The notes: generated by a model from the sequence alone, not told the origin. Positions 1 to 11,300 are shown, numbered from the stretch's first letter. The stretch: DNA of 64,000 nucleotides from Chionoecetes opilio (GCA_016584305.1 JACEEZ010022505.1:1-64000); one strand, 5' to 3'. Numbers and translations: made by a program.

Positions 1-221
1 ATAGAAGTCCAGATACACGTGAAACAATGAAACCCCACCAAATGGGCTTTTTCGAGCTGGGTGGTTTCAAAGAGGGGCGTCCATCCGGGCACAAAGCTAC
101 CGTTCTCAGAGGGTCCCCCCCCTTTCGGACACTTGAGACTTTGGCCTAAGGGAAAAATCATAATGAAAAATTACCCCCCCCCGCCGGAGCTTTACTTTTG
201 GTTTTCCCCAAGGACTATAGG
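1..221. other. Unclassified noisy flank, no gene
   Basis: No open frame, RNA gene or recognised repeat can be supported here. The sequence has long C, T and A runs typical of the corrupted left part of the window. The clean second copy of the neighbouring locus cannot be aligned upstream of about position 222. Confidence 0.5.
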
Positions 222-679
222 GATTTTTTAAAAAAGGGTACCAATTTCCCTGGAGGGGGATGAAACGTGGATGTAAGTAATGTTAAGAAAACAGGAACTC
301 CCAACGTGTGGTTCTCACAACCTTTTGTGTATTTCCCTTATGTTTTTTTAAATGTTTATAATACAAAAGTTGTAAAAAATTGAGTGGGGAGTTTCATCCC
401 TAATTATTATCGAAAGGAAAGCTCACCAACATTTTTTACCAGAAGCCTAGTTCTTCGAAAGAACTATTGCTTTTATTTTTGGGGAAAGGGAAAGGCTTGG
501 TTCTTTTCTGTCCGTGCCCTAAACTGAATAAGGGCCGCAAAAATTTAAAATTATCCCTTTTAAACAACCATATTTTCCCCAGTTCCCTTTTTTTCCTCGT
601 CGAAAAATACCCCTTTTCCGAATGAAGCTTTGGTTTCAGTTGTATTTTGGGCAGGACATCTTTCTTTTCCCCAAATCGT

Positions 680-973
680 GGTATATATATATATTATAAT
701 ATATATATATATAATTTTATATATATATAAAATATTATAATTTTATAATTTTAATATTTTAATATATATCCTTTTTATATATAAAATATTATAAAATATA
801 TAAAATAATATATATATAATATTATATATATATTTTTAAAATATTTTTAATATATATATAATATATATATATATATTATTATATATATATATTAATAAAA
901 TTTTAAATAAAATATATATAATTTTATAATATTATTACATTATTATTATAATATTAAAAAATATATATATAAA

Positions 974-1004
<31 letters not shown>
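680..1004. repeat. Imperfect (TA)n / AT-rich microsatellite
   Basis: This is an almost pure A+T tract dominated by TATATA with scattered AA and TT runs. It is the positional equivalent of the clean (TA)n at 7699-7930 and is longer and more irregular, consistent with poor consensus. Confidence 0.85.
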
Positions 1005-1005
<1 letters not shown>

Positions 1006-1378
1006 ATTTAAGGGGAAAAAGGGGTTTTTAGAAAAACTTTTAAAAATTTGCCTGGGAAAACTCTTAGAAAACCCCTTTTTAAAAAATATTTTTTGGCCCC
1101 AGGTTTGCCAAAGACAAAAGAAACTAGGGGCACTTTGATACGTAATTTTTTTTTTCCCCAAAAGGGACCTCAGACCTACCTATAAAAAGGGAAAGAATAG
1201 AAAAGACAGCAACAGGAAAAAACCCCCGGCCGCCTTGTGATATTTTCTACCACATCCTAAAAGGCAGGTGTCTTCATTTTCTATACTGTCTAAAAAACAC
1301 TGTAAACCAATATATCAATTTTTATCAAATTTCCCAATTTTGAAAGAGCGCGCAAAAATAAAATCTTTTGGCAGCTTC

Positions 1379-1500
1379 ATATATAATATAATAATATAAT
1401 ATATTTATATATAAAAAAAATATATATATATATATAAAAAATTAAAATAATAAAAATATTTTTTTAAAATATATATTTTAAAAATATATATATATATATA
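1379..1500. repeat. Imperfect (TA)n / AT-rich microsatellite
   Basis: This is the second AT tract of the corrupted copy, equivalent to 8280-8370. Here it is followed by unrelated DNA from 1501, whereas the clean copy is followed by the satellite array. One of the two junctions may therefore be an assembly join inside the microsatellite. Confidence 0.8.
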
Positions 1501-3339
1501 ATGCAAGGGGGTTTCAAAAAAAACCCCATTTTTTTGGTAACCCTTCATTATTCAGGGAAAAAGGGCAGGAAATTTAGAAAAGAGACCTTCAAGACACCCC
1601 CAAGACTGGGGGTGGGGGTTTCCTCCTCTTTGGACTTTCCCCAAGTTTCGTCAAAAACTGCTGAGCATCAAAAGGATCAGAAATAGCCCGAAAATTTAAA
1701 TTGTGTTTTTCTTTTCGCCCAAACATACATTTTGCTGAGAATCTAAACGAATTTATAATATTTAACTCAAAAATTTTTATATTGCTTTAAAAGTACCTAA
1801 TTGTTAGGTAAAGCCCACAATTTACATGTAAATTTCGGGGTTTTTAGTTTTTCCAAAATAAGTCTAAAATTTTATGCTACTTTAAATTATACCCGAGTTT
1901 TTTAGTTTTTGCAATGGGGTTTTGATATAACCAAAAAAACCTTTACAATTGGAAAAAATCTCAGGGATACCCCCCTGCTTTTTTACTGGATTTTACCGCC
2001 CTTTTGGGAAAAATTGGTAAACGGAAATACTTGCAATAGTTGGTTTGTATGATATTTTTCCCATTTTGCCCGGGTGGATGGTGTATATCTTCATAATCCC
2101 ATATATCCCCCCTTCTTTAACTTCCTGATCTCCCCCCTCCTTCCTCGACCCCGAAGGGGGGCAAAATCCACTTAAGATCTTTCGCAATTTGGGGCCCACG
2201 CTCGGGATGGAAAAAAGGCCAAAGGGTTGGGTATTTTCTTTTAAAGGGGTTTTCATCTTGCACATTTGATAGCAAAAAACCCTTTAAGCCATTCCTTTTT
2301 GGCACCCCGCTTTTGGGCAAAAAAATTTACTTTTAAAGCAAAAATTTTTAAAGGCAATCTTTTTTCTTTTGAAGTTCAATATAGATACCAAAACTTTCTG
2401 CAAGGGGTATGGCTGCTTTCTGTCCCCAGGAGGGGAAAAAAAAGCTCTGGGAACCCGGGAGGGACAGCCTAGGGCCCCCTTTGCTCATTCCCCCTTTTAA
2501 ACGGGTCCCCCCAACCTATAAAAGTAAAATACAAAACCTTTTTTAAAAACATGGGGGAAAATAATTCCTTTTTAACGGAAAATTAACCAAATTTGGGGCC
2601 CCTATGAACCCATGGGCCCCCAGCAAAGGCCCAAAACCCCCAAAGGGCATCTTTTAAAAAGAAACAGTCGGACCCACCGGCCTACTGCTTGCAAAACCCT
2701 TTGATTCGCGCTCACGGGCATTTTGGGGAAACGACATTTCAGGACGAGCCCAAACTAAATTCACTGAGTCCTGAATTTTGGGCCCATATTATAAAAAATT
2801 TAGGATTCGCCCTAACCCTGCGCCCCTAAGGTTGAGGAAATTTAAGACGCTCCAAAGACGGGGCTTGGGGACGAAGGGGCTGCCCCTACTTTTAGCAAGA
2901 GTCCAATTTGGTTTTCAAAAAATATCCTACAAAAGAGTAAATCAAAAAGGGTATAAAAATATCAAAAAAACACAAGTTTAAATATTTTATGAAAATTTTG
3001 CGGGAAGACTTAAAAAACCAAATAAAATTCCCATCTAAAAAAGGAAAATTGTCCCAAAGATATGCAACGTTCCTTTTCAAAAGACAAAAAACCTTGACTT
3101 GTTTTCGCTATATCGACGAGAAAAGAAATTATTTTTCAGGACAAAAACCTTTCCCATCCTTGGCCCCAGCTCTTTAAAGAAAGGAAAAAATGTCCTATGC
3201 CCCTGCGGGGGGAATTTTTCCCATCCCGAGAGATCGGCAAAAAAGGGCCCAAGGCAGATGCCGGGCCAGGCCTCGCCAAAACCCCATGATCGCCGCCGCC
3301 TTCCATAGCGAGAGAAAACGTAAAGGGAACTCCCGGGTT
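1501..3339. other. Unclassified noisy DNA, no gene supported
   Basis: The stretch contains many short open frames on both strands, all under 100 codons and overlapping one another (for example 1993-2265 and 3077-3370 on minus, 2266-2472 on plus). None shows a recognisable domain, a conserved motif or a codon pattern distinct from its shadow frames. The DNA is rich in inflated homopolymers, which break frames and also create spurious ones. It may contain degraded transposon sequence, but I recognise none. Confidence 0.5.
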
Positions 3340-3830
3340 TTAAGGGACGAGGACTTACGGTAGTTTTCAAAGAAAAACCGATTTTTTTTCCTGGCCTACA
3401 ATAATGGTGCTTTTTCTAAGGAGATAGGGTTATAATGGACGAGATTTTGGGCGGTCTTTTTCCCCAAGACCCCCCGACTATTTTTTCCCTGGCCTACAAT
3501 AGGGGGTTTTGTTCTAATAAATTTTTAAAATTTCCCAAAACCCCATAAAAAAAAGGTTAAAAAAATGTCCCCCTTTGGGGGTTAAAAGGTTGGGTTTTGG
3601 GTTTTTCATTAAAACCTATAGGGTTTTAGGTTAGGTTTCTTTTAAACCCTTACATTTTAGGTTTAGGTTTCATTTAAAACCTTTTAATTTTAGGTTAAGT
3701 TTCTTTTTTCTTTTTTTTTTTTTGGGGCAAAAAAAAAACTATCCCATTAGAGCAAGCACCTTTTGAGGCCAAAAAAAAAATAGTCGGGTTTTCTGAAAAC
3801 GACCGCAAAAACTCCCCCCCATTATTCCCG
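3340..3830. repeat. Inverted-repeat element flanking a TTTAGGTT-rich minisatellite
   Basis: Two tandem copies of a unit about 95 bp long (about 3345-3420 and 3435-3520) share the core CCTGGCCTACAATA. Each is preceded by CCGA-T-run and a GCGGTC/TTTTC segment. The reverse complement of about 3725-3830 matches the same unit in the same order (CCCGACTATTTTTT, GGCC, GTGCTT, CTAATGG). The arms enclose about 200 bp containing a short minisatellite. The architecture resembles a foldback-type or miniature inverted-repeat element, but the ends are blurred by sequence errors and no target-site duplication could be defined. Confidence 0.5.
3588..3712. repeat. Minisatellite, about 32 bp period, about 3 copies
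   Basis: TTTTAGGTTAGGTTTC-like units start at about 3624, 3655 and 3688, separated by AAAACC-type spacers. The repeat lies between the inverted arms of the 3340-3830 element. It is not a telomere array, because the TTTAGG motif never runs in uninterrupted tandem. Confidence 0.6.
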
Positions 3831-4004
3831 GGAGATATTTTTTTTTTTGCGAAAACCCCTTTTTTAAAAAAAAAAAAAAAATTATCCCCTTTATATTAGG
3901 GGTACCTTTTTCCCATTAAAACACTATTCCCATCAGAAAAAGCAAAAAAAATTTGGGCCGGGAAAAGATTTGTCAGAGTCTTATAGGTTTTAATAAACCC
4001 TTTA

Positions 4005-4617
4005 AAATGTTGGTTTAAATATACTTTGGGGTTTAAAAGGTTTGGGGGTAAATCTTAAAAAAAAAGGCCCCAAACCCTTTTCCCTTTTTTTTTAAAACCC
4101 CAAACAAGGGGGGGGACATGGTGGGAAACCGGGGGTTTTTGGGGGGGGGAGCACACACATAATGGAAATAGGGGCCCCCCACAAAAAAAAACCCCAAAAA
4201 AACTGGGGAAAAATTCCCTAGTTCATAAACTTTATCGGGGAAATATTCCCCCGTTTAAAGTCTATGTATAGGGACATTTCCCATTTTAGGGATTTTTTGG
4301 GGGAAAACCCAATTTTTCCCCTTAAAATTTGTGCCCCCTTTTTTGGGGGAAAGCACCATATAAGGGAAAATTTTCCCCGTTTTTAAAGCCCCTGAATTTG
4401 GGAAAAAATTTCCCCTATTTTAAAAGGATTTTTTTTTGGGGGGGGGGCCATATTTTTCCTTAGGTGTGTGTTTCCCCCCCCCAAAAAAAAACCCGGGTTT
4501 CCCCCATTTTCCCCAAGCTTGTTGGCCATAAAAAAAGAAAAATAGGAGATTGACCCTTTATTCTAAAGATGAAAAACTTTTAACAGACCAAACCCAGCAC
4601 CCCTTTTCGAGCCCCTT
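4005..4617. repeat. Near-spacerless palindrome, arms about 300 bp, centre about 4311
   Basis: The left half reads as the reverse complement of the right half with a constant centre. The pairs are GCACACAC (about 4151) with GTGTGTG (about 4464), CAAACAAGG (about 4103) with CTTGTTGG (about 4517), AAATCTTA (4051) with TCTAAAGAT (about 4562), and GGGGAAATATTCCC (about 4238) with GGGAAAATTTTCCCC (about 4363). The matching continues almost to the centre. Both arms carry independent homopolymer errors. It may be a genuine foldback element or a read that turned back on its complementary strand and was kept in the assembly. No coding sequence lies in it. Confidence 0.6.
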
Positions 4618-5005
4618 GTCTGTGCACAAACCAAACCAACCAAACCAAACCCCAACCAAAAGGGCCCGGGTTCAAACAGACATTTTTTTTCCGGCATATT
4701 TTTGGTTTTTTGCTACCAAAAGAGCCCGTAGGGGTGGCAAAAATTTTGCGCGTTTCGTCACACGGGTTGGGGCTACGAGCATCTTCACTGGAAAACCCTT
4801 CCACCCGAAACCAAAAAACTAAAAAATAAAAACATCGCAAAGGGGATCGCTGAAATTTAATATCGCCCATGAAAGCAAAGTAAGGTCGGCCTCAAAAAAT
4901 TTTAAAACAATTTTTTAAAGACAGAAAAAGTTAATAGTAGAGCCAACTTTTTGTGTCAGCTTGGGTTTGGAGCCTTTTTTTTTAATTTTTTTCCAGGTTA
5001 TTTTT

Positions 5006-5068
5006 GGTTTTCCCCTTTAAAAACCTAAAAGTTGGGTTTTTGGGTTTTCCCTTTAAAACCTATAAGAC
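5006..5068. repeat. Short tandem duplication, period about 37 bp
   Basis: A unit with GGTTTTCCC(C)TTTAAAA and AACCTA occurs twice, starting near 5006 and 5043. The second unit also matches about 3590-3625 directly, so it belongs to the same repeat family as the inverted-repeat element upstream. Confidence 0.5.
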
Positions 5069-5440
5069 CTTGACAAAATTTCCCCCGGCCCAAATTTTTA
5101 AAGTGCTTTTTCTGGGGGGGAAAGTTTCAGTTTTTAAGGAAAACGGTACCTTTACAATTCGGGATGTTTTTTTTTTAAAATTTTTGGGTTTGCGCAAAAA
5201 AAAAACAAATCTCCATTAAAAGATGCACCTATTGAAGACCGGAAAAAAAATTACGGTGTCTCTGAAAACGCCGCGGAAGTCATGGGCCCCATTTTTACCA
5301 AATTGGGGGGGATTTAGGTTCGTTTATTTTTTGGGTTTTGGGTTTTAGATTTAGGTTATTTTAAAATTTTGGGGTTTAGGTTATTTTAAAGCTTAGGGTA
5401 GTTTTGGATTTAGGTTATTTTTGGATTTTTAAGGTTAAAA
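5030..5440. repeat. Second, partial copy of the 3590-3830 element
   Basis: About 5030-5068 matches 3590-3625, and about 5185-5310 matches 3725-3830 in the same orientation. Shared features are an A-run, CCATTA, GCACCT, TTGA, a second A-run, then TCTGAAAACG and GCCGCGG/GACCGC. The copy is followed by three TTTAGGTTATTTT units (about 5350, 5375, 5409). The two copies are about 1.45 kb apart with the palindrome between them. The family is therefore a dispersed repeat with an associated minisatellite. Transposon class is unknown. Confidence 0.5.
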
Positions 5441-6830
5441 AAAAAACAAATTTTGAGGGTTTGCGCAAATTGTCCAGGTGGTTGGCACGAAATCCTGGGG
5501 AAAATTTTCCCGTTTGGTTTAGGTAACCTCGAGGCCTGACATTTTTTAACCCTTTGTTTCATATTTGTAAAATTTCTTCATTCTGAGTTTTTTAAAACCC
5601 CAATTTCCCATGGCGCAATTGAAAAAAATAATGCGGGATAAAATATATTTACCTAAAATCTAGTTTTTTTTAAAACCAAAAACTTTTAAAAGTTGGGGTT
5701 TAAGGGGGGGTTTGGTAATTAACAGATATCAAAAACAAATAAAAAATTATCAGTAGGGCAGGGGGAAGAAAAATTAGAGTTATAGGGAATTTGTTCCAGG
5801 CTTAAAAAAATCACGATTTTATTGAATTTTTTAAATTTTTTTTTTTATATAAACCCCACTCTAAATCGCTTTTATTCTAAAACAGGGATACCATTTTTCA
5901 TAAACATTTTTTGGGGAAAAGTGCACTTCAATCTGAAAATAGGGTTTTTGTATCAAGGCGGGAGGAACAGGGACTACCTAAAAGAAGTGAATAATAACAC
6001 ACTCGTGCCTTTCCCCAGCACGGGTTTCCCGTTTTTTTTCAGTGTTGCTTTAATTACATTCCCACTAGTCTGTCCATATATAATCCCTTCTGGGTTTCCA
6101 ACCCGGTATCGCTTGATTATTTTATTATCAAAAAGGGTTCGCCCTTTTTACATATTTTCCTTTTCACAAAAAAGTTCCCCGGGAGTGGGGGGAGCATTCC
6201 ATTTTTACTTCTTTGGGGAAAAGGTCTTAGCCCCCACCCTGCCCGCTAGGACCCTCACACCCGGTCCTAGCCAAACCTCAAAAATTTAGGACAGTTTTAC
6301 CCGTTTTAGGATGCCTCGAAATGATTTAGGGACCCCCGGGCCCGCCATTTTTAAGACTCGACGAGTCAAAGGGAACAAAATTCTAAATCTTTATAAGGGG
6401 GGGCCCTGACGTCCTAGACCTCCCCGGAAAGGGGACTCACCGCCCCAAAGCCCCCCGGGCCCCCGGCGCAGGCAAACGGGAAATGCCAACTCATGAAAAT
6501 TATATTTAAATACTTTAATCTACACGAAGAAAAAAGTGGGTTTCCCAAAACCCAAACTTTTTTATGTACAACAGGATTTTCCCTTTAATTTTCCTACAGA
6601 AATAAATTTATTGAATGAATAAGGGTTTTCCTTCGGTACTAATTAATTTTTTTATAATAGTATATTATATATAATCGAAATTTACATTTAAAATTCAATT
6701 TGGGTTTTATTAAAACTCAATGGTTTTCAACGTTAAAAAAAAAACATTTTTAAAAAAAATTTGCAAGCCCAGAACAAAAAGAAACCTAAAGAAAAAAAAA
6801 TCATGTGTGATGGAGTAGGAGAAAGGGAAC
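5441..6830. other. Unclassified noisy DNA, no gene supported
   Basis: The longest open frame in the window is here (5822-6289, plus, 155 codons). Its translation is rich in F, P, G and K from T, C, G and A runs. It has no recognisable domain and no context supporting expression, and I judge it spurious. A GC-rich patch at about 6235-6480 with many C and G runs differs in composition from its AT-rich surroundings, but I recognise nothing in it. Confidence 0.5.
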
Positions 6831-6834
6831 CTGT

Positions 6835-7112
6835 AGTTTTAGTGTTAGCACGCTCGGTTAAAAACCGAGAAGCCCGGGTTCGATTCCCCGGGGCGGAGCA
6901 AAAGGGATAGGGGGGTGGTCTTTTTTAAACCCCTGCCCTGTCCCCCCAAACCCAGAGAAGGGGTTTAACCGGGGGGCCAGCCGGGGGTTTGTAACCCCCC
7001 CCCCCCCGGGGTGGGGGGGGGCTACGGCCAACACTAATATGCAGCAGCGGTAGATCACTATGGCTCTGAGGCATTATCCTCTAAACAAAACAAACAAGAG
7101 AAAAACAAGAGT
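6835..7112 (+). mobile_element. tRNA-derived SINE-like element
   Basis: The head resembles a tRNA. An anticodon-like arm has a 5-bp stem (CTCGG 6853-6857 with CCGAG 6865-6869) around a 7-base loop. It is followed by a T-arm-like CCGGG-TTCGATT-CCCGG with one extra C. The Pol III B-box consensus GGTTCGATTCC is exact at 6877-6887. The A-box region just upstream (TAG...AGTGTTAGCACG) is recognisable but damaged. A GC-rich body (6900-7060) follows and ends in an A-rich tail (about 7083-7112). SINEs of this type are transcribed internally by RNA polymerase III and mobilised by a partner LINE. The body makes a simple tRNA gene unlikely. C and G run lengths in the body are unreliable. A LINE-like 3' end lies about 100 bp downstream, but I do not see a shared 3' tail. 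Confidence 0.6.
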
Positions 7113-7210
7113 AAAAAGTTTGTACTCTTTCAGAATATTTGGTAACACATTGCATTAATATGACAAATTTTCTAAAATGACTGTAAAATATAATGTAAAA
7201 TAGTACATGA

Positions 7211-7312
7211 TTGGAATGGACTCACAGGCATCAGGTAGTTCGTGCGGAGTCAATAGGGAGTTTTTAAAGAAGGCTAGACAAGTTCATGGATGGGGATGAA
7301 ACGTGGATGTAA
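7211..7312 (+). pseudogene. C-terminal fragment of a LINE-like reverse-transcriptase ORF
   Basis: The plus frame whose codons include 7238-7240 reads LEWTHRHQVVRAESIGSF, a stop (TAA at 7265-7267), then RRLDKFMDGDETWM and a terminal TAA at 7310-7312. The pattern S-F-K-x-R-L-D-K near a stop is typical of the extreme C-terminus of ORF2 proteins in several non-LTR retrotransposon groups, and the in-frame TAA sits where lysine (AAA) is expected. Another in-frame stop at 7208-7210 closes the fragment upstream. It cannot be functional: no polymerase domain is present. Family-level assignment is from memory and tentative. A corrupted version lies at about 222-278. Confidence 0.6.
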
Positions 7313-7383
7313 GTAGTGTTAAGTAACAGGAACTACCACGTGTAGGTCTCACAACCTCTTGTAGTATTCTTATGTTCTTAAAT
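7313..7383 (+). mobile_element. 3' untranslated tail of the LINE-like element
   Basis: Directly after the terminal stop comes a short non-coding tail with ACAGGAACTACCACGTGTAGG, then TCTTGTAGTATTCTTATGTTCTTA. It ends in a TTATGTTCTTA-type sequence that resembles the short 3' tails of truncated LINE copies in crustacean DNA as I remember them. The end at 7383 is approximate. The fragment is a typical 5'-truncated insertion. Confidence 0.5.
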
Positions 7384-7698
7384 ATTTATAATACGAATGT
7401 GTCCAAACTGAGTGAGAGCTGCATCATAATTATTATCGCAGGCAGCTACACAACTATATTTTACCAGCAGCCTAGTTCTTCAGTAGAACTATTGCTTTTA
7501 TCTCTGGGACGGTAAGAGCTTGGTTCTTTTCTGTCTGTGTCTAAACTGAATAAGAGCCGCAACATTAAATTATCCCTGTTAGACAACCATATGTTTCCAG
7601 CTACCTAGTTCCTCAGTCAGTCAAACAATATCCTATATCCGAAGTGAAGCATTGGTTTCAGTTGTACTTTGCAGGACATCATCTATCACCATCGTGCG

Positions 7699-7933
<235 letters not shown>

Positions 7934-8276
7934 TAGGGGGAAAAAGTGCTTAGGACTAGTAAACGGCCTAGCAACTTCTAAGCAGCCTTTATAGAATATT
8001 CTTGCCCTGGGACATTGCCTAAGACAAAAAGAAACTTATGGCACATTTGATACGTAATTTATTTTTCCCTAAGACCTCAGACCTACCTATACAAAGGAAG
8101 AATAGAACAGACAGCAACAGGGCCAAACGGGGCTGCCTGTGTGACTACTTTCTACCACTATCCTCAAGGCAGGTGTCTTCAGTTCTATACTGTCTAGGAA
8201 ACACTGTCAACAATATATCAAATTATATCAAATTTACTATATGAAAGAGCGTCGCAACATCAAATCATTGCAACTT

Positions 8277-8279
<3 letters not shown>

Positions 8280-8370
<91 letters not shown>
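8280..8370. repeat. (TA)n microsatellite at the flank/satellite junction
   Basis: A pure TA tract of about 91 bp lies exactly between the flank (ending CAACTTCACA) and the first satellite monomer (beginning AAACGTAGTGTTTTC). The satellite monomer itself contains TATATATA segments. The junction could be a real boundary that formed in TA sequence or an assembly bridge between two TA tracts. Confidence 0.97.
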
Positions 8371-8374
<4 letters not shown>

Positions 8375-11300
8375 GTAGTGTTTTCAATGATATTAGCTAT
8401 TTATCGGTGATATATAGCTGTTTTCCTACAAATTGAAGTATACAATCCTTTTTTAGAATAATTTGCACCTATAAGTAGCTTACATAACATTAAGCTAATA
8501 AATAGAAGAGTAAGAGGTTATTTATTGTGATATAACGGTATATTGCAAGCGTTTTTCATAGTTTTCTTTTAAACTGTAGCGTAATTGTATATATACAAGT
8601 AGTTTTACTTATCATATTGCTATAAACCCATAAAATGTAGTGTTTTCAATGATATTAGCTATTTATCGGTGATATATAGCTGTTTTCCTACAAATTGAAG
8701 TATACAATCCTATTTTTGAATAATTTGCACCTATAAGTAGCTTACATTACATTAAGCTAATAAATAGAAGAGTAAGAGGTTATTTATTGTGTATAACGGT
8801 ATATTGCAAGCGTTTTTTCATAGTTTCTTGTAAACTGTAGCGTTATTGTATATATACAAGTAGTTTACTTATCATATTGCTATAAACCCATAAAATGTAG
8901 TGTTTTCAATGATTTTAGCTAGTTATCAGTGATATATAGCTGTTTTCCTACAAATTGAAGTATAAAATCCTTTTTTTAGAATAATTTGCACCTATAAGTA
9001 GCTTACATTACATTAAGCTATTAAATAGAAGAGTAAGAGGTTATTTATTGTGATATTACGGTATATTGCAAGCGTTTTTCCTAGTTTCTTTTAAACTGTA
9101 GCGTTATTGTATATATACAAGTAGTTTTACTTATCCTAATGCTATAAACCCATAAAATGTAGTGTTTTCAATTATATTAGCTATTTATCGGTGATATATA
9201 GCTGTTTTCCTACAAATTGAAGTATAAAATCCTCTTTTTGAATAATTTGCACCTATAAGTAGCTTACATTACATTAAGCTAATAAATAGAAGAGTAAGAG
9301 GTTATTTATTGTGATATAACGGTATATTGCAAGCGTTTTTCATAGTTTCTTGTAAACTGTAGCGTTATTGTATATATACAAGTAGCTTTACTTATCATAT
9401 TGCTATAAACCCATAAAAGGTAGTGTTTTCAATGATATTAGCTATTTATCGGTGATATATAGCTGTTTTCCTACAAATTGAAGTATAAAATCCTTTTTTT
9501 AGAATAATTTGCACTTATAAGTAGCTAACATTACATTAAGCTATTAATAGAAGAGAAAAAGGTTATTTATTGTGATATAACGGTATATTGCAAGCGTTTT
9601 TCATAGTTTCTTGTAAACTGTAGCGTTTTGTATAACTACAAGTTGTTTTATACTTATCCTAATCTATAAACCATAAAATATAGTGTTTTAAAAATTATAT
9701 TAGCTATTTTATCTGTGATATATAGCTGTTTTCCTACAAATTGAAGTATAAAATCCTCTTTTTCGAATAATTTGCACATATAAGTACTACATTACATTAA
9801 GCTATTAAATAGAAGAGTAAGAGGTTATTTATTGTGATATAACGGTATATTGCAGCGTTTTTCATAGTTTTCTTGTAAACCGTAGCGTTATTGCATATAT
9901 ACAAGTAGTTTACTTATCATATTGCTATAAACATAAAATGTAGTGTTTTCAATGATATTAGCTATTTATACGGTGATATATAGCTGTTTTTCCTCAAATT
10001 GAAGTATAAATCCTTTTTTTTAATAATTTGCACCAAAAAGAATAGCTTACTTACTTAGCTAATAATAGAAGAGTAAGGGGTTTTATTTTATTGTGATAAA
10101 ACCGTAATATTGCAACGTTTTTCTATTTTCGTAAACTGTAGCGTTATTGTATATATCAAGTATTTTTTAAACTTATCTATTGCTATAACCCTAAAATGTA
10201 GTGTTTTTCAATGATTTTAGCTTTTATCATGATATATAGCTGTTTCCTACAAATTGAAGTATAAAATCCTCTTTTAGAATAATTTGCACCTTAATAGCTT
10301 ACATTACATTTAAGCTATTAAATAGAAGAGTAGAGGTTATTTATTGTGATATAACGTATATTGCAACGTTTTTCATAGTTCTTGTAAACTGTAGCGTTAT
10401 TTGTATATATACAAGTAGTTTTACTTATCATATTGCTATAAATCCATAAAATGTAGTGTTTTTCAATGATATTACTATTTATCGTGATATATAGCTGTTT
10501 TCCTACAAATTGAAGTATACAATCCTATTTTTGAATAATTTGCACATATAGTAGCTTACATTACATTAAGCTATTAAATAGAAGATAGAGGTTATTTATT
10601 GTATATAACGGTATATTGCAAGCGTTTTCCCATAGTTTCTTGTAAACCGTTAGCGTTTTGGGCTATATATCATAGTTTTACTTATCATATTGCATAAAAC
10701 CTAAAATGTAGTGTTTTCATAATGATATTAGCTATTTATCGGTGATATTAAGCTGTTTTCCTACAATTGAATAAAATTCCTTTTTTTTATATTTTGCACC
10801 ATAGTAGCTTACATTACATTAAGCTAATAAATAGAAGAGTAAGAGGTATTTATTGTGATATAAGTATATTGCAAGCGTTTTTCATAGTTTTGTAAACTGT
10901 AGCGTTATTGTATATATACAAGTAGTTTTACTTATCCTAAATTGCTAAAAAACCCATAAAATGTAGTGTTTTCAATGATTTTAGCTAGTTATCAGTGATA
11001 TATAGCTGTTTTTTCCTACTAATTGAAGTATAAAATCCTCTTTTTAAAATAATTTACTATTAAAGCTTACATTACATTAAGTAATAAATAGAAGAGTAAG
11101 AGGTTATTTATTGTGATATAACGGTATATTGCAAGCGTTTTTCATAGTTTAATGTAAACTGTAGCGTTATTGTATATATACAATTTTTTACTTATCCTAT
11201 TGCTATAAACCATAAAATGTAGTGTTTCAATGATATTAGCTATTTATCGGTGATTATAGCTATTTTCCTACAAATTGAAGTATAAATCCTCTTTTTCGAA

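Larger units (their letters stand above)
222..1500. repeat. Corrupted copy of the locus at 7248-8370
   Basis: This stretch aligns in the same orientation and order with 7248-8370. Shared anchors include GATGAAACGTGGATGTAAGTA-like sequence (about 260 and 7295), GAACTATTGCTTTTAT (461 and 7486), TGGTTTCAGTTGTA (631 and 7653), TTTGATACGTAATTT (about 1134 and 8046) and CAGGTGTCTTCA (about 1265 and 8170). Both (TA)n tracts are present in both copies. The differences are mostly homopolymer gains and loss of single bases beside runs. This fits a low-quality consensus of the same or a very similar locus better than old divergence. Real segmental duplication cannot be excluded. No protein is encoded; the small open frame at 979-1161 on the minus strand covers the AT tract and noise. 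Confidence 0.8.

Noticed and set aside
1993..3370. Several overlapping 60-100 codon frames on both strands
   Set aside because: They shadow each other, lack motifs and depend on unreliable run lengths.
4660..4680. Second B-box-like sequence (CCCGGGTTCAAACAG)
   Set aside because: It lacks the RNNCC end of the B box and no tRNA-like arms surround it.
4550..4870. Two opposed frames of 90 and 96 codons
   Set aside because: They overlap each other on opposite strands, partly inside the palindrome and its noisy edge. No domain is recognised.
3588..5440. Telomere-like TTTAGG/TTAGG motifs
   Set aside because: They are scattered inside 25-37 bp minisatellite units and never form an uninterrupted 5-6 bp tandem array.
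5822..6289. 155-codon open frame on the plus strand
   Set aside because: It is the longest in the window, but its composition follows homopolymer noise. No domain, signal or neighbour supports it, and the surrounding sequence quality makes any frame unreliable.
6835..6905. Functional tRNA gene
   Set aside because: The acceptor stem does not close, the A box is damaged, and a SINE-like body with an A-rich tail follows.
8038..8244. 68-codon open frame in the clean flank
   Set aside because: No recognisable domain, and its counterpart in the corrupted copy is not open. The length is within chance for this composition.
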